DNA of 64,000 nt, taken from contig NZ_CP133264.1 in the NCBI RefSeq assembly GCF_030915445.1, positions 5,055,208 to 5,119,207 of the forward strand, given 5' to 3'. The notes beneath the pieces are model-generated. The model was not told the DNA's origin, searched no databases, and was given only the letters and a program-made list of their open reading frames with translations. Position numbers and translations under genes: made by a program. The stretch is from Clostridium sp. OS1-26. Lineage in GTDB: Bacteria > Bacillota > Clostridia > Clostridiales > Clostridiaceae. This document shows, in pieces, positions 16,551 to 25,639 of the stretch. Each line of letters starts with the position of its first letter. Within the stretch, counting starts at the first letter, position 1.

Positions 16551-17516
16551 TTATTCATTTTGAATTGCATTTACTTTTTGTAAATAATCATTAGCAACTC
16601 TTTTACACTCTTCAACTTGAGCCACTAATTGCTGTTCAAATACTGTTTTCTTTTTTAATAAATCTGCTTTACTTGTACTATTTTCTGGCAGTGCATTAGC
16701 TTCTTGTGCTAACTGATCTGCTTTCTGTCGTAATTCATTTATTTTTTCACTATATGCAGCTAACTCTATTTGTTCTTGCTGATACAAAGCCTGAATTCTT
16801 GCTTCCTTATTTGCTCCACTATTTGAATTAGTATTTGGGTTAGTATTTGCATTACTATTTGAATCAGTACTTTGACTATTATTTGATTCAGCACTTGTAT
16901 TATTGCTTGAACTAGTGCTTTGGCTACTTTTTAATTCAGTACTTGCATTATTACTTGAGCTATTAGAGCTTGTATTGATATTTCCAGCTGCACTAGATAC
17001 ATTACTTGTATTTACTTTAGTATTTTTTTGTACATTTTTTTGTGTTGTATAACTATAATTCTTTTTATTACTACTTATGTTATTGCTGGTCGTGCCATCA
17101 TAGCCATTAACAACTGGATCATTTATATTAATATTAGAAACTTGTGCCAATATTTTTTTCTCTTCTTCAGTAAAACCATCAAAAGCATTACCCTCGGCAT
17201 CTTTAAATGGTGTACTTTCTTCTTTATCTCCAGTAACACTTTTTTCATTAGTTTTAACACTCTTTGATAAAAATACTTTTAAACTTTTTGCAACTAATAT
17301 TTGATTCTTAACCTCATTATCATCCTTTATCTGCAAAGCTTCACTATATGATGCTATAGCTGCATCATAATTACCTATTTTAAATTTATTGTTGCCAGAA
17401 TTAACCAAATCATTAAATTTTTTAGCCTTTATTACCTTATAACCTCCAAATACAGAGCCTAAAAATAATATACTTACTACTCCAGCCATTATTTTTAACT
17501 TTTTACTTTTTTCCAT
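16551..17516 (-). CDS. membrane-anchored TPR protein with Ser/Asn-rich linker
   Basis: 321 residues. One N-terminal membrane segment (IMAGVVSILFLGSVFGGYKV), one clear TPR unit (NKFKIGNYDAAIASYSEALQ), a long low-complexity linker rich in Ser, Asn and Thr (about 140-235) with short repeats such as SNNTSAESNNSQST, and a C-terminal coiled coil with many Gln, Glu and Lys (EARIQALYQQEQIELAAYSE). The architecture suggests an extracytoplasmic scaffold; no enzyme motif. Function unknown. Confidence 0.7.
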   Translation of the reverse strand: MEKSKKLKIMAGVVSILFLGSVFGGYKVIKAKKFNDLVNSGNNKFKIGNYDAAIASYSEALQIKDDNEVKNQILVAKSLKVFLSKSVKTNEKSVTGDKEESTPFKDAEGNAFDGFTEEEKKILAQVSNININDPVVNGYDGTTSNNISSNKKNYSYTTQKNVQKNTKVNTSNVSSAAGNINTSSNSSSNNASTELKSSQSTSSSNNTSAESNNSQSTDSNSNANTNPNTNSNSGANKEARIQALYQQEQIELAAYSEKINELRQKADQLAQEANALPENSTSKADLLKKKTVFEQQLVAQVEECKRVANDYLQKVNAIQNE

Positions 17517-17632
17517 ATATGATCTTTACCTTTCTGTATTGTATTATATCAATCACTTATACACAAGTATACCAAAAAATGAAATAATCGTAAATAACCC
17601 TTTAGCATTCTATAGATAACTTGTTAATTCAT

Positions 17633-19849
17633 CTAATTTGCCTTTACTAATAAATCACTGTTTTCTAACACAACAATATCAAATTTTCTTTCTATGCCAT
17701 TTTTGAAAGTTATGTTTATACAGTTACCATCAATTGATACTATTTTCCCTTTTCCAAAGGCTTTATGTACAACATACTCTCCAGTTTTGTAGTCTCCACT
17801 AAAGCTTTTTTCCTCTTTTAAATCTTCCTTATATCCTATTCCACTCTCATTTATAAACCTTGATATTTCCTTGCTTTTACCCTTTAATACTCTAGTTGAA
17901 AACATATTTAAGTTTTTTATAGCTCTAGTTGCAGCAACATAAAAAAGCCTTCTTTCTTCTTCTATGTTCCCAGGTATGCTGTTTATATGAGGATTTACCC
18001 CTTCATTACAGTTAACAATAAATACATTGTCAAACTCCATACCTTTTACGCCGTGAATTGTACTTAAAATAACAGCATCTTCATTTTGAGATTTTTTATT
18101 TACCTGTTCCTTTATTTCATCTACATGAACTAAAAATGAGGTTATACTGTTAAAGTCTTCAGCAGCTTCTTTAAAGCCTTCTATTATATCTTTTAGTTCT
18201 TCAAAATCATTTTTCATTTTTTGACTATATTCATATATGTAATCCAAATACCCTAAATCATTAACTATAAAATTTATGGCGTCTCTTAAGAACATTCTTT
18301 TCAATCTAAGTACATTATTCTCTAATTTATCCATGGCCTTAATTTGAAATATAGGAATATCCTCTATATTTTTCAATGTTTCAAAGCAGCTTTCCTTTAT
18401 TATGTTTCTCCTTACCTTTTCAATATTCACTTTGCTAATGTATCTAAAAGGCTTATTTATTATTCTTATAAAGCTTTCTTTATCAGTAATATCAATACTC
18501 AATTTTAAGTACGCTAATATATCTTTACATATGAAATTATCAAAAAAATCGTATTCTTTATCAAGAAGTTTAAATGGAATGTTCTTTTTTAAAAAAGTAT
18601 CTATTAAACTTCTGCTTTCTAAATTAGTTCTGAACAAAACTGCATTGTTCCTGTATTCCTCATCATTTTTCTCTACTAATTCTTCAATAATTTCTCCAAT
18701 TTTTATTGATTGACTTTTTTCATCTTCAAAATTAAAAAAGTTTATTTTTCCTTTTTCTTTTTTGTTTGCTTCTATCTCTTTAAAATTTCTAGTTTTATTA
18801 TTCTCTATAAGCGTCTTGGATAAATGAACAATATTCTCTTTACTTCTATAGTTCATTCTTAAAAATATCTTCTTTCCATCATCAAAATACTTATCAAAAT
18901 CCACCATACAATCTGGCCTTGAGCCTCTAAAACCATATATACATTGATCCTCATCACCTACTGCAAAAATAGAATTACCCCTGCCAAGCATTTGCAGCAA
19001 TTCTATTTGAAGTGCATCGGAATCTTGAAATTCGTCTATAAGTATATATTTAAATAGTCTTTTGTAAGAAGAAAAAAGCTCCGGTTTATTTAAGAATAAC
19101 TTTTTAGCATTGATTTGAAGATCATCAAAATCCATAAACTTATTTTCAGCTTTAAAATTCTCATAAGCATTAAAGCACTCTATAAAAATACTTTTATCTA
19201 TCTTAGGCTTATAATATTCCATACATTCTCCACTATTCTTAAAAAGAGATATGTCATTTAAAACCTCTTTAACTTTTTCGTCACCTACAGAATCTAAATA
19301 AGATATTAAGATTCCATTGACTAGTCTAAAGGCATCACTGCTTTTTATTATATTTATATTACCTATATGTCTGCTCAATATTTTATAAAAAAGCGCATGA
19401 AAAGTTCCGAAAAAAGGAGCTTTGCTATTATTAGTTAATTTTAGATATCTATTCTTCATATTTAAGGCTGCTGCCCTTGTAAATGTTATTACTATCATAT
19501 TATCTGGATTTACTTTTCTATCTCTTATAAGATGAGCAGCTCTATTTATAATTACCGTCGTTTTTCCTGCTGTATCATTATTTAAATATTCCCTCATATG
19601 TTCTAAGTCCTCTGTCTTCAATGAATTAGGAACATAATCAGTATTATATACAGGACCAAATGTACATAAGTAGTCTAGTCTATTTATTATAACAGTCGTT
19701 TTTCCTGACCCAGGACATGCAATAATTACACAATTATTAGAATTATTAAAAACTGCTTTTCTTTGCATTTCATCAAGATGTTGATATCGTTTTTCAATAA
19801 TCTTATCTCTTAAGTAACAAAACTCTTTTTTTAATGTTTCTTCTAGCAT
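17633..19849 (-). CDS. UvrD/Rep-family DNA helicase with partly duplicated P-loop
   Basis: 738 residues. Superfamily 1A helicase motifs are in order: Q-motif LDEMQRKAV, Walker A ACPGSGKTTVIINR (44-57), MIVITFTRAA (Ia), YILIDEFQDSDALQ (II), VGDEDQCIYGFRGS (III), IFLRMNYRS (IV), STIHGVKGMEFDNVFIVNCN (V) and EERRLFYVAATRA (VI). The C-terminus has a beta-rich tail (GEYVVHKAFGKGKIVSIDGN). Between motifs I and Ia, residues 94-103 repeat AGKTTVIINR, and the DNA of both sites is closely similar (about 19541-19570 and 19679-19711). The protein unwinds DNA with 3-prime to 5-prime polarity in repair or replication restart. Fragments of relatives lie at 14775 and 29922. Confidence 0.9.
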   Translation of the reverse strand: MLEETLKKEFCYLRDKIIEKRYQHLDEMQRKAVFNNSNNCVIIACPGSGKTTVIINRLDYLCTFGPVYNTDYVPNSLKTEDLEHMREYLNNDTAGKTTVIINRAAHLIRDRKVNPDNMIVITFTRAAALNMKNRYLKLTNNSKAPFFGTFHALFYKILSRHIGNINIIKSSDAFRLVNGILISYLDSVGDEKVKEVLNDISLFKNSGECMEYYKPKIDKSIFIECFNAYENFKAENKFMDFDDLQINAKKLFLNKPELFSSYKRLFKYILIDEFQDSDALQIELLQMLGRGNSIFAVGDEDQCIYGFRGSRPDCMVDFDKYFDDGKKIFLRMNYRSKENIVHLSKTLIENNKTRNFKEIEANKKEKGKINFFNFEDEKSQSIKIGEIIEELVEKNDEEYRNNAVLFRTNLESRSLIDTFLKKNIPFKLLDKEYDFFDNFICKDILAYLKLSIDITDKESFIRIINKPFRYISKVNIEKVRRNIIKESCFETLKNIEDIPIFQIKAMDKLENNVLRLKRMFLRDAINFIVNDLGYLDYIYEYSQKMKNDFEELKDIIEGFKEAAEDFNSITSFLVHVDEIKEQVNKKSQNEDAVILSTIHGVKGMEFDNVFIVNCNEGVNPHINSIPGNIEEERRLFYVAATRAIKNLNMFSTRVLKGKSKEISRFINESGIGYKEDLKEEKSFSGDYKTGEYVVHKAFGKGKIVSIDGNCINITFKNGIERKFDIVVLENSDLLVKAN

Positions 19850-20067
19850 TATTTGTCCACCTAAATTCTACTTTCTCTATATACTAACCACTTATAAAAT
19901 AAATAGTCTTTCCTTTTGATTAACGTATATATTTTATATTTCTGCTCTTCAATAGTCAAACTTAAATACATAAAAAATTTAATATCACCTTAAAACTTAG
20001 CTTTCAATAATTATAAGTATAAAAAAATATAGGATTCTATTTTTATTGAATCCTATATCTAAATATA

Positions 20068-20580
20068 TTAATATGGATAGTTGATATTTATGACCTCGTC
20101 AAATCCTTCTGAACAATCTATATTAAGATTAGATTTATTATAATTTTTTAATACCTCTTCTGACAATCTATTTTCATCATCTCTTTGCTTATTTCTTCTA
20201 AGGCATACATGTAAAGGTGTTAATATTACTATAGCAATTATCTTACTATTATATATTTTCCCCAGCTCTATAAGAGCTTTTCTATTTTTCTTATTAGTAT
20301 TTGTAGCATCAAAAACTATATTAGTTCTCATTGTTAACCGTTCTTTTATTCTTAAGACAGCAATATCAAATATTTCATTATTTAATTCCTTATTGAACTT
20401 CATTGTTCCAGTATATTCTTTTCGGATTTCATCTGTTGAAACCACCACTACACCTTGAGGTTTTAAATATTTTTTTGCATAGAATGATTTTCCTGAACAA
20501 GGAATCCCTATAAGAATATAAAATATTGGTGTCTTATTACTTGCTTTATTAAAAAGAATAATATTATTTTTATGTAACAT
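20068..20580 (-). CDS. P-loop kinase of polynucleotide kinase type
   Basis: 170 residues. Walker A is LIGIPCSGKSFYAKKYL, followed by VVVVSTDEIRKEYTG (a conserved D near the substrate), NIVFDATNTNKKNRKALIEL and a lid VCLRRNKQRDDENRLSEEVL. The DATNTNKKNR and STDEIR motifs match the AAA_33/PNK-like small kinases that phosphorylate nucleic acid 5-prime ends or small metabolites. Substrate unknown. It sits upstream of the helicase (218 bases), same strand. Confidence 0.75.
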   Translation of the reverse strand: MLHKNNIILFNKASNKTPIFYILIGIPCSGKSFYAKKYLKPQGVVVVSTDEIRKEYTGTMKFNKELNNEIFDIAVLRIKERLTMRTNIVFDATNTNKKNRKALIELGKIYNSKIIAIVILTPLHVCLRRNKQRDDENRLSEEVLKNYNKSNLNIDCSEGFDEVININYPY

Positions 20581-20967
20581 TACTTTTATTCCTCTTATTT
20601 TTTAAATTTTATCTTCCATATAGTAATTGTGTTTCGAGAGCTCTATTCTGTTTTCTCAATTGGGTAATTATTTTATTTTTGTATTCACGTCTTATTTTTA
20701 TGTTAATATATTTTTCTCATGCTACGTAAACGTCAAAAATTTGACGTTTACGTAGGAATAATGATTAAAATGAAGGAGAAATCCTAAAGCCATTGATGAT
20801 TTTTGTTTTGCAGAGTTTAAAGGTGTGCTTATGAGTATAGAGTGTGTTATTGAAAATAAGTGAATGTGAGAATATGTATTTAAATAAATAGAAATAAGTA
20901 AGTAAATAGAGAAGGCATGCTCTTAACTGAAGCTTTAGGTTGTTAAAATAGTTTCTGCTGAGACCAT
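20581..20967. other. non-coding stretch with a perfect 16-bp palindrome
   Basis: AT-rich DNA between the kinase gene and the truncated DUF2461-like gene. Apart from the palindrome at 20722 I see no believable coding frame or terminator with a T tract. Confidence 0.4.
20722..20755. repeat. perfect 16-bp inverted repeat
   Basis: CTACGTAAACGTCAAA and TTTGACGTTTACGTAG are perfect complements around AA. It contains two ACGT-type cores and is not followed by a T run on either strand, so it looks more like a protein-binding site or cruciform than a terminator. Confidence 0.7.
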
Positions 20968-21165
20968 CTATGTATATGTTGCTATCCATAGTTGTACCTG
21001 TAGGCGAAGATAAGTATATAAATATATGGTTGAAAGATTAGTTTGTTTTTGCTGAATATTATAGTTATTTTGAATAAAGCGTGATTTGTTTTCATTGAAC
21101 CATTGCTTACTATCGTAAATACGATTTTCAAAAATAAAATCAAAATATTGTTGAGTAATTGCCAT
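20968..21165 (-). pseudogene. truncated DUF2461-like gene
   Basis: The first ~33 residues (MAITQQYFDFIFENRIYDSK then QWFNENKSRF) match the start of DUF2461 proteins, normally above 200 residues; the remainder (NNYNIQQKQTNLSTIYLYTY) is unrelated and stops. It follows the DUF1848 gene by about 25 bases on the same strand with GGAGG upstream, so it was the last gene of the alkylation-repair run. Confidence 0.55.
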
Positions 21166-21189
21166 TAATGTACATCACCTCCACATTAA

Positions 21190-22128
21190 CTAAAATAAAG
21201 ATATTTGTGCTGTCTTAAATGATTTTGCATCACGGTTTGTTACTTTATCTTCCCTGCTTGGCTCTCCAATTAAAATTGACGAATTTTTGTTGTGTTTTCG
21301 CATATTATTAATTACTGTATTTTGACTTGTAGTAGCATAACAATATATGCATCCGTGAGAGCAGCAATCATAACTTCCAATATCAACGCTCTCAATACAC
21401 CCACAAGCAAGACGTTGATTAGCATCTTTCTTTGCATTTATAGGGAAGCCAATAATTTTTTCAACAATACCCTTATCAATGCAAGATGCATGGGTTATGC
21501 CATATGCACTAAGGTCAATTTCCTCCGAACAAGTTGACAATGTATATTGATGAGTTTTAGCAATTCTGGAAAAGCCCTCTGCAACACGCTTCATGTTCAG
21601 CTCATTTACCTCATAATCTACAATACCTTTTGTACTTTCTCTCACTTTAGCATACAAATCAATAAAGCTAAAAATGCATCTATCAGTATAATCACCCAAT
21701 ACATCTGCCATTTTTCCATATGTATCTAAATGGTATTGGACAGAAAATTCCTTACTTACAATAACAGGATCATAACGCCATACTGCTCGATGTGATCCGA
21801 TTTTATCACTTAGTCGTTTAAATGTCTCCATAATTTCCTGTTTAGGTGGCAATCCTTTTTCAATCTTTTTGTCATATGGGGTTATTGTAAATTGAAAATA
21901 GTATTTATAATCCATAGCATCAATTGTGTTTAATTTACTTAGCATTGGCTTTGCATTCTTTGTCCAAAATACAATGCAATCAACCACATCGGAATTTATC
22001 ATAACACGACTCGACCGGTTTGGATTTCTTGGATTCTTTATTAAAGCATATCCATCTTTCAGTCGATTAATAAACCAGTCAGAATAAAATGCCGGTATAT
22101 CTGTACGCCTACTAGCACTGATTATCAT
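21190..22128 (-). CDS. DUF1848 domain protein (Fe-S, radical-SAM-like)
   Basis: 312 residues. Begins MIISASRRTDIPAFYSDWF, with KNPRNPNRSSRV and CIVFWTKNAKPML, all characteristic of DUF1848. The C-terminus has ACGCIESVDIGSYDCCSHGC followed by IYCYA, a cysteine-rich cluster-binding segment reminiscent of spore photoproduct lyase and other radical-SAM repair enzymes. The reaction is unknown. AAAGG precedes the ATG. Position after alkD in a repair run suggests a DNA-repair role, but this rests on context only. Confidence 0.85.
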   Translation of the reverse strand: MIISASRRTDIPAFYSDWFINRLKDGYALIKNPRNPNRSSRVMINSDVVDCIVFWTKNAKPMLSKLNTIDAMDYKYYFQFTITPYDKKIEKGLPPKQEIMETFKRLSDKIGSHRAVWRYDPVIVSKEFSVQYHLDTYGKMADVLGDYTDRCIFSFIDLYAKVRESTKGIVDYEVNELNMKRVAEGFSRIAKTHQYTLSTCSEEIDLSAYGITHASCIDKGIVEKIIGFPINAKKDANQRLACGCIESVDIGSYDCCSHGCIYCYATTSQNTVINNMRKHNKNSSILIGEPSREDKVTNRDAKSFKTAQISLF

Positions 22129-22178
22129 TTATTATCATCCTTTCACTTTCTAGTTTTAATGTATCAAACACTAAGCTA

Positions 22179-22862
22179 TCATTTACGTTTCATGCTTCTT
22201 ATAATTGCTTTTGTCTCTTTATCCACTTGTAAAGACTCAGTAATTTTTTGTAGGGATTTATTAAATGTAAAATCATCTAAGCTATTGTTTTTTAAATATT
22301 TCATCGTTGGCTCTGGCAATTTCACATAACAAATAGAAACTGCCCAAGCAACTGCCATTTTCACATAATATCCATTATGTTTTACATTATCTAATAATTT
22401 AAGTACCCTGTCTATGTACTCCTTAGTAACGTAAAAATCAAGCAACATTACAACTCCAAAACGAACCCCATATTCTTCCTTGGAAAATAAAAAAGGTTGT
22501 ATAAAATTCCAAACACGTTCCATGTTATTCTTAGTAAATTTTAAACCAATGCAAAAGCTGTCACAAACAGACCAATTATCAATTTTCGGCACAAAGGCAG
22601 CAACATATTGAAGAATTTCTTCAATGTCTGCTTTCGCATAACCTAGTACCATTCCTTGAATCATAACTTCTTCGAAATATTCGCTGTCAGCTGTTGCTAT
22701 AAACCTGCGCCAATCCTCTTTTGCAATTTCTTTTGCCACTTTGCGAAGTGCAGGCAATCTAACGCCTAAGACATTATTTATATTAGGTAAAAGTGCCGAG
22801 GAAAACTTTTTATATTCCTCATCAGCTAATTCAAAGATCTGTTTTCTAATCGTTTTATCCAA
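22179..22862 (-). CDS. alkD: AlkD-type DNA glycosylase (DNA alkylation repair)
   Basis: 227 residues, all helical HEAT-like repeats. Landmarks: LPNINNVLGVRLPALRKVAK, WRRFIATADSEYFEEVMIQG, VPKIDNWSVCDSFCIGLKFT (the conserved aspartate-tryptophan lesion site) and YVKMAVAWAVSICYVKLPEP. The enzyme excises N3- and N7-alkylated purines without base flipping. Start is TTG, supported by AAAGGAG eight bases upstream; this ribosome site overlaps the end of the preceding gene, four bases away, so the two are translationally linked. Confidence 0.92.
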   Translation of the reverse strand: MDKTIRKQIFELADEEYKKFSSALLPNINNVLGVRLPALRKVAKEIAKEDWRRFIATADSEYFEEVMIQGMVLGYAKADIEEILQYVAAFVPKIDNWSVCDSFCIGLKFTKNNMERVWNFIQPFLFSKEEYGVRFGVVMLLDFYVTKEYIDRVLKLLDNVKHNGYYVKMAVAWAVSICYVKLPEPTMKYLKNNSLDDFTFNKSLQKITESLQVDKETKAIIRSMKRK

Positions 22863-22866
22863 AGCT

Positions 22867-23340
22867 TTACTCCTTTTTTTCTGAACTTGATTTTGGTGGT
22901 CTTGTAGAACTTCGCTTACAAGAAATATCTAATAATTCTATCTGCTTATAGACTTCATTCACGTTCTTATTAATTGCATCACAATCAATCCCATTAGCTT
23001 TTAGCTCATCCATAATCTCAGCAACAGCTTTTGCATATTTTGCTTTATACTTAGCGTTAATCTCTGTCCAGTTGATTCCTTTAAAGTATTCAGCAATAGA
23101 GCGATTCAATTTCAATTTACCTTGTAACATCATCACAGCTATCATCGGGTATCCAGCATAACCGCTCCAATAGGATCCATTATCATTTGAAGTATAGATA
23201 TCATCCTTCCAAGTAACTATATATTCTTTAGCGTGATTTGAAGATGCTACTTTAGCAGAATTATTGCCTATTACTACACGGTTATCAGCAACAGCACTAT
23301 AGGCCTCGTATATTTTTTCTATTGGTGGCATTTTATTCAT
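22867..23340 (-). CDS. unknown conserved protein in alkylation-repair operon
   Basis: 157 residues. Conserved-looking centre HAKEYIVTWKDDIYTSNDNG and SYWSGYAGYPMIAVMMLQGK, then GINWTEINAKYKAKYAKAV and a Ser/Lys-rich tail. Soluble, no metal motif. I remember similar proteins only as hypotheticals. It overlaps the ribosome site of alkD and follows the AlkA-like gene by 87 bases, so it is co-transcribed. Residues YWSGYAGYP suggest a compact domain; function unknown. Confidence 0.75.
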   Translation of the reverse strand: MNKMPPIEKIYEAYSAVADNRVVIGNNSAKVASSNHAKEYIVTWKDDIYTSNDNGSYWSGYAGYPMIAVMMLQGKLKLNRSIAEYFKGINWTEINAKYKAKYAKAVAEIMDELKANGIDCDAINKNVNEVYKQIELLDISCKRSSTRPPKSSSEKKE

Positions 23341-23427
23341 TATTTACGACTCCAATCTATTTATATATTCTTTTACACATGTCTTGCAGAGGCTATACTT
23401 CATTCTGCTGCAACAGGTAATTCTTTT

Positions 23428-24132
23428 TTATTCTGTTTGGAAGTTTTGGTTGTTTTTTTTCTTCATAATTTTTTTCCTTCTCTTCTTTTTTGCTATTGGC
23501 TTCTTGCCCACTGCATCTTTGAGATCTAGTGCACCTCCTGCAATTTCCCATAAATAAAGAGATGCTACAGTACAGTAAGGAGAGTAACGCCGTCTATACT
23601 TTTCAAATTTCTTTTTATCCACTTTTCTATGATGATACAATATCCTAATCCCACGGTGGATAGCAAGATCATCCCAACTCATAACATTAGGACGCTGCAT
23701 AGAGAAAGTCATAAGCATTTCAGCTGTCCACACACCGATTCCGTTTAATGCTGAGAGTTGTTTGCAAACTTCGTCATCCGGCAAAGTAGCAAGTTCTTCG
23801 ATATTCAGTTCACCACTCATTACTTTCTCAGCAGCATCTTTGATATACTTTACTTTTCGCATAGACATACCACACTGTTGCACAGATTCATCGGTTTGAG
23901 CAACGATATTTTCAGGGGTTATTTCTCCGAAGCACTCCTTCATTCTATTCCAAATAGTATCCCAAGCTTTCATTGAAATCTGCTGACCAACAATGCTATT
24001 CACAAGGGCAGCAAATAAATTAGGAATAATCTGGCGCTCAATCATACCAATTCGATCAATGGCTTCCGCAAGAAATTTATCTTTTTCTTTCAAGTATTTA
24101 ATTTCAGTTTCACCATATTGAAAAATCGGCAT
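23428..24132 (-). CDS. AlkA-like 3-methyladenine DNA glycosylase (HhH-GPD)
   Basis: 234 residues. HhH-GPD superfamily: FAALVNSIVGQQISMKAWDT near the start, the helix-hairpin-helix LSALNGIGVWTAEMLMTFSM, and the catalytic aspartate in NVMSWDDLAIHRGIRILYHH. No iron-sulfur cysteines. It excises alkylated bases to leave abasic sites. The C-terminus carries a lysine/arginine-rich tail (AKKKRRKKIMKKKNNQ) longer than in the paralogue at 26462. AAGGG precedes the ATG. It starts 11 bases after nfo ends, fitting coupled excision and abasic-site cleavage. Confidence 0.92.
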   Translation of the reverse strand: MPIFQYGETEIKYLKEKDKFLAEAIDRIGMIERQIIPNLFAALVNSIVGQQISMKAWDTIWNRMKECFGEITPENIVAQTDESVQQCGMSMRKVKYIKDAAEKVMSGELNIEELATLPDDEVCKQLSALNGIGVWTAEMLMTFSMQRPNVMSWDDLAIHRGIRILYHHRKVDKKKFEKYRRRYSPYCTVASLYLWEIAGGALDLKDAVGKKPIAKKKRRKKIMKKKNNQNFQTE

Positions 24133-24143
24133 ATTTTCCCTTC

Positions 24144-24977
24144 TTATCTCTTGTACAAACCTCTAAGCAAGCTAATTTCCTCGGCAAACCCTGAGAGTTC
24201 ATTTGGTGTTTCAAGAAAGAGAGGAATACCCTGAAGCTTTGGATGATTCACAATTCTTGTAATTGCTTCTAAGCCTATAGAGCCCTTGCCAATTTTTTCG
24301 TGACGATCTTTATGACTGTTAAAAGGATTTTTACTGTCATTTAAATGAATAGCATAAAGCTTATCAAGTCCAATAATTTTATCAAATTTTTCAAGAATCC
24401 CATCTAAATTATTTACAATATCATATCCCCCGTCATAAACGTGACAGGTATCTAGACAAATCCCCATTTTTTCCGAATAAATTACTCTATTCAAGATTAG
24501 CTTTAGTTCTTCAAAACGGCATCCGATTTCAGTACCTTTTCCGGCCATTGTTTCAAGTAGAACAATGGTAGTCTGCTCTGGCTTTAATATAATGTTAAGC
24601 ATATCTGCTATGTAGTCTATACCCATTTCTGTTCCCTGATTAACGTGACTACCAGTGTGAAAATTATAAAGGTTATTAGGAATATATTCCATCCTTACTA
24701 AATCATCTGCCATTACATCAAGTGCGAATTTTCTTGTTTTCTCGTCAGCAGAGCAGGCATTTAGGGTGTATGGTGCATGAGCCAAGACCTTTGCAAAATT
24801 ATTCCCCTTAGCAAGCTCACGGAAAGCATCCACGTCCTTTTCATCTATATCCTTTGCCTTCCCGCCTCTTGGATTACGAGTAAAAAACTGAAAAGTATTT
24901 GCACCAATGCTAAGAGTTTCCTCCGCCATATGTCTAAATCCTTTTGATGCAGATAAATGACAACCAATATTAAACAT
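24144..24977 (-). CDS. nfo: deoxyribonuclease IV (endonuclease IV)
   Basis: 277 residues of normal length. TIM-barrel AP endonuclease with three zinc ions: MFNIGCHLSASKGFRHMAEE, FFTRNPRGGKAKDID, LNACSADEKTRKFALD, NFHTGSHVNQGTEMG, VLLETMAGKGTEIGCRF, GICLDTCHVYDGGYDIVN, YAIHLNDSKNPFNSHKDRHE and IPLFLETPNE. It cuts DNA 5-prime to abasic sites left by the neighbouring glycosylases, allowing repair synthesis. ATG follows AGGAGG. Confidence 0.97.
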   Translation of the reverse strand: MFNIGCHLSASKGFRHMAEETLSIGANTFQFFTRNPRGGKAKDIDEKDVDAFRELAKGNNFAKVLAHAPYTLNACSADEKTRKFALDVMADDLVRMEYIPNNLYNFHTGSHVNQGTEMGIDYIADMLNIILKPEQTTIVLLETMAGKGTEIGCRFEELKLILNRVIYSEKMGICLDTCHVYDGGYDIVNNLDGILEKFDKIIGLDKLYAIHLNDSKNPFNSHKDRHEKIGKGSIGLEAITRIVNHPKLQGIPLFLETPNELSGFAEEISLLRGLYKR

Positions 24978-25037
24978 TAATAAATCCTCCTCTATTTCAA
25001 TTATCTTTATTAATAAATTTTAGAAAGTCTTTTTGGT

Positions 25038-25598
25038 TTATTTATGTTGAATTTTTGTTTTGCGGTACACCTCAAAAGTGTAACCCATTTTCTTTTTGAA
25101 TAAGTTTGTAAATGAAGATATACTCCCAAATCCACAGTTTGATGCAATCATCATTAGCGTGTTTTTAGGATTGTCAAGAAGTTCTACAGCTTTTTCAATC
25201 CGCAGCTTCTCCACATATTCCTTCGGTGTTGAGCCAATCTGTTTTTGAAATAACTCTATCAATCGTCCCTGTGTCACACCTAGTTCTTTGATTTCAGCAG
25301 ACATTTTCTTATCATTATTAAAATCAGTATCATATGTTTTTTTAGCTTTTTGAACAATTCTTTTTGCTAACTTTTCATCCGTAAGATCAGGACGACATCT
25401 CTTACAAGGGCGAAAACCACTTGCATAAGCTTCTCCAAGGTTATCAAAATATGTTACATTTTTTCTTACAGGAACCCTTGATCTACAGGATGGCCTGCAA
25501 AAAATACTAGTTGTTTTTACACCATAAAGAAACTGCTCATCGTAGATTTTATCGCAACTTACGACCGCCTCCCATTTTTCATCGTCTATAAGTGCCAT
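25038..25598 (-). CDS. adaA: AdaA-type methylphosphotriester acceptor and AraC regulator, copy 1
   Basis: 186 residues. N-terminal Ada zinc domain: YGVKTTSIFCRPSCRSRVPV with the acceptor cysteine in FCRPSC, and GFRPCKRCRPDL supplying the other zinc ligands. C-terminal AraC-type helix-turn-helix pair: LIELFQKQIGSTPKEYVEKL and IASNCGFGSISSFTNLFKKK. In the adaptive response this protein accepts a methyl group from phosphotriesters and then activates repair genes. The O6-methyltransferase domain is separate (Ogt at 27067), as in Bacillus. GGGAGG precedes the ATG. It is probably the regulator of the operon it lies in. Confidence 0.95.
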   Translation of the reverse strand: MALIDDEKWEAVVSCDKIYDEQFLYGVKTTSIFCRPSCRSRVPVRKNVTYFDNLGEAYASGFRPCKRCRPDLTDEKLAKRIVQKAKKTYDTDFNNDKKMSAEIKELGVTQGRLIELFQKQIGSTPKEYVEKLRIEKAVELLDNPKNTLMMIASNCGFGSISSFTNLFKKKMGYTFEVYRKTKIQHK

Positions 25599-25639
25599 AA
25601 CATTACCTCCCTATACAAACATTTATCTTTAAATATAAA

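Noticed and set aside
20765..20989. Minus-strand ORF of 74 codons
   Set aside because: Low-complexity Leu/Tyr/Phe sequence, no ribosome site, no family; probably chance.
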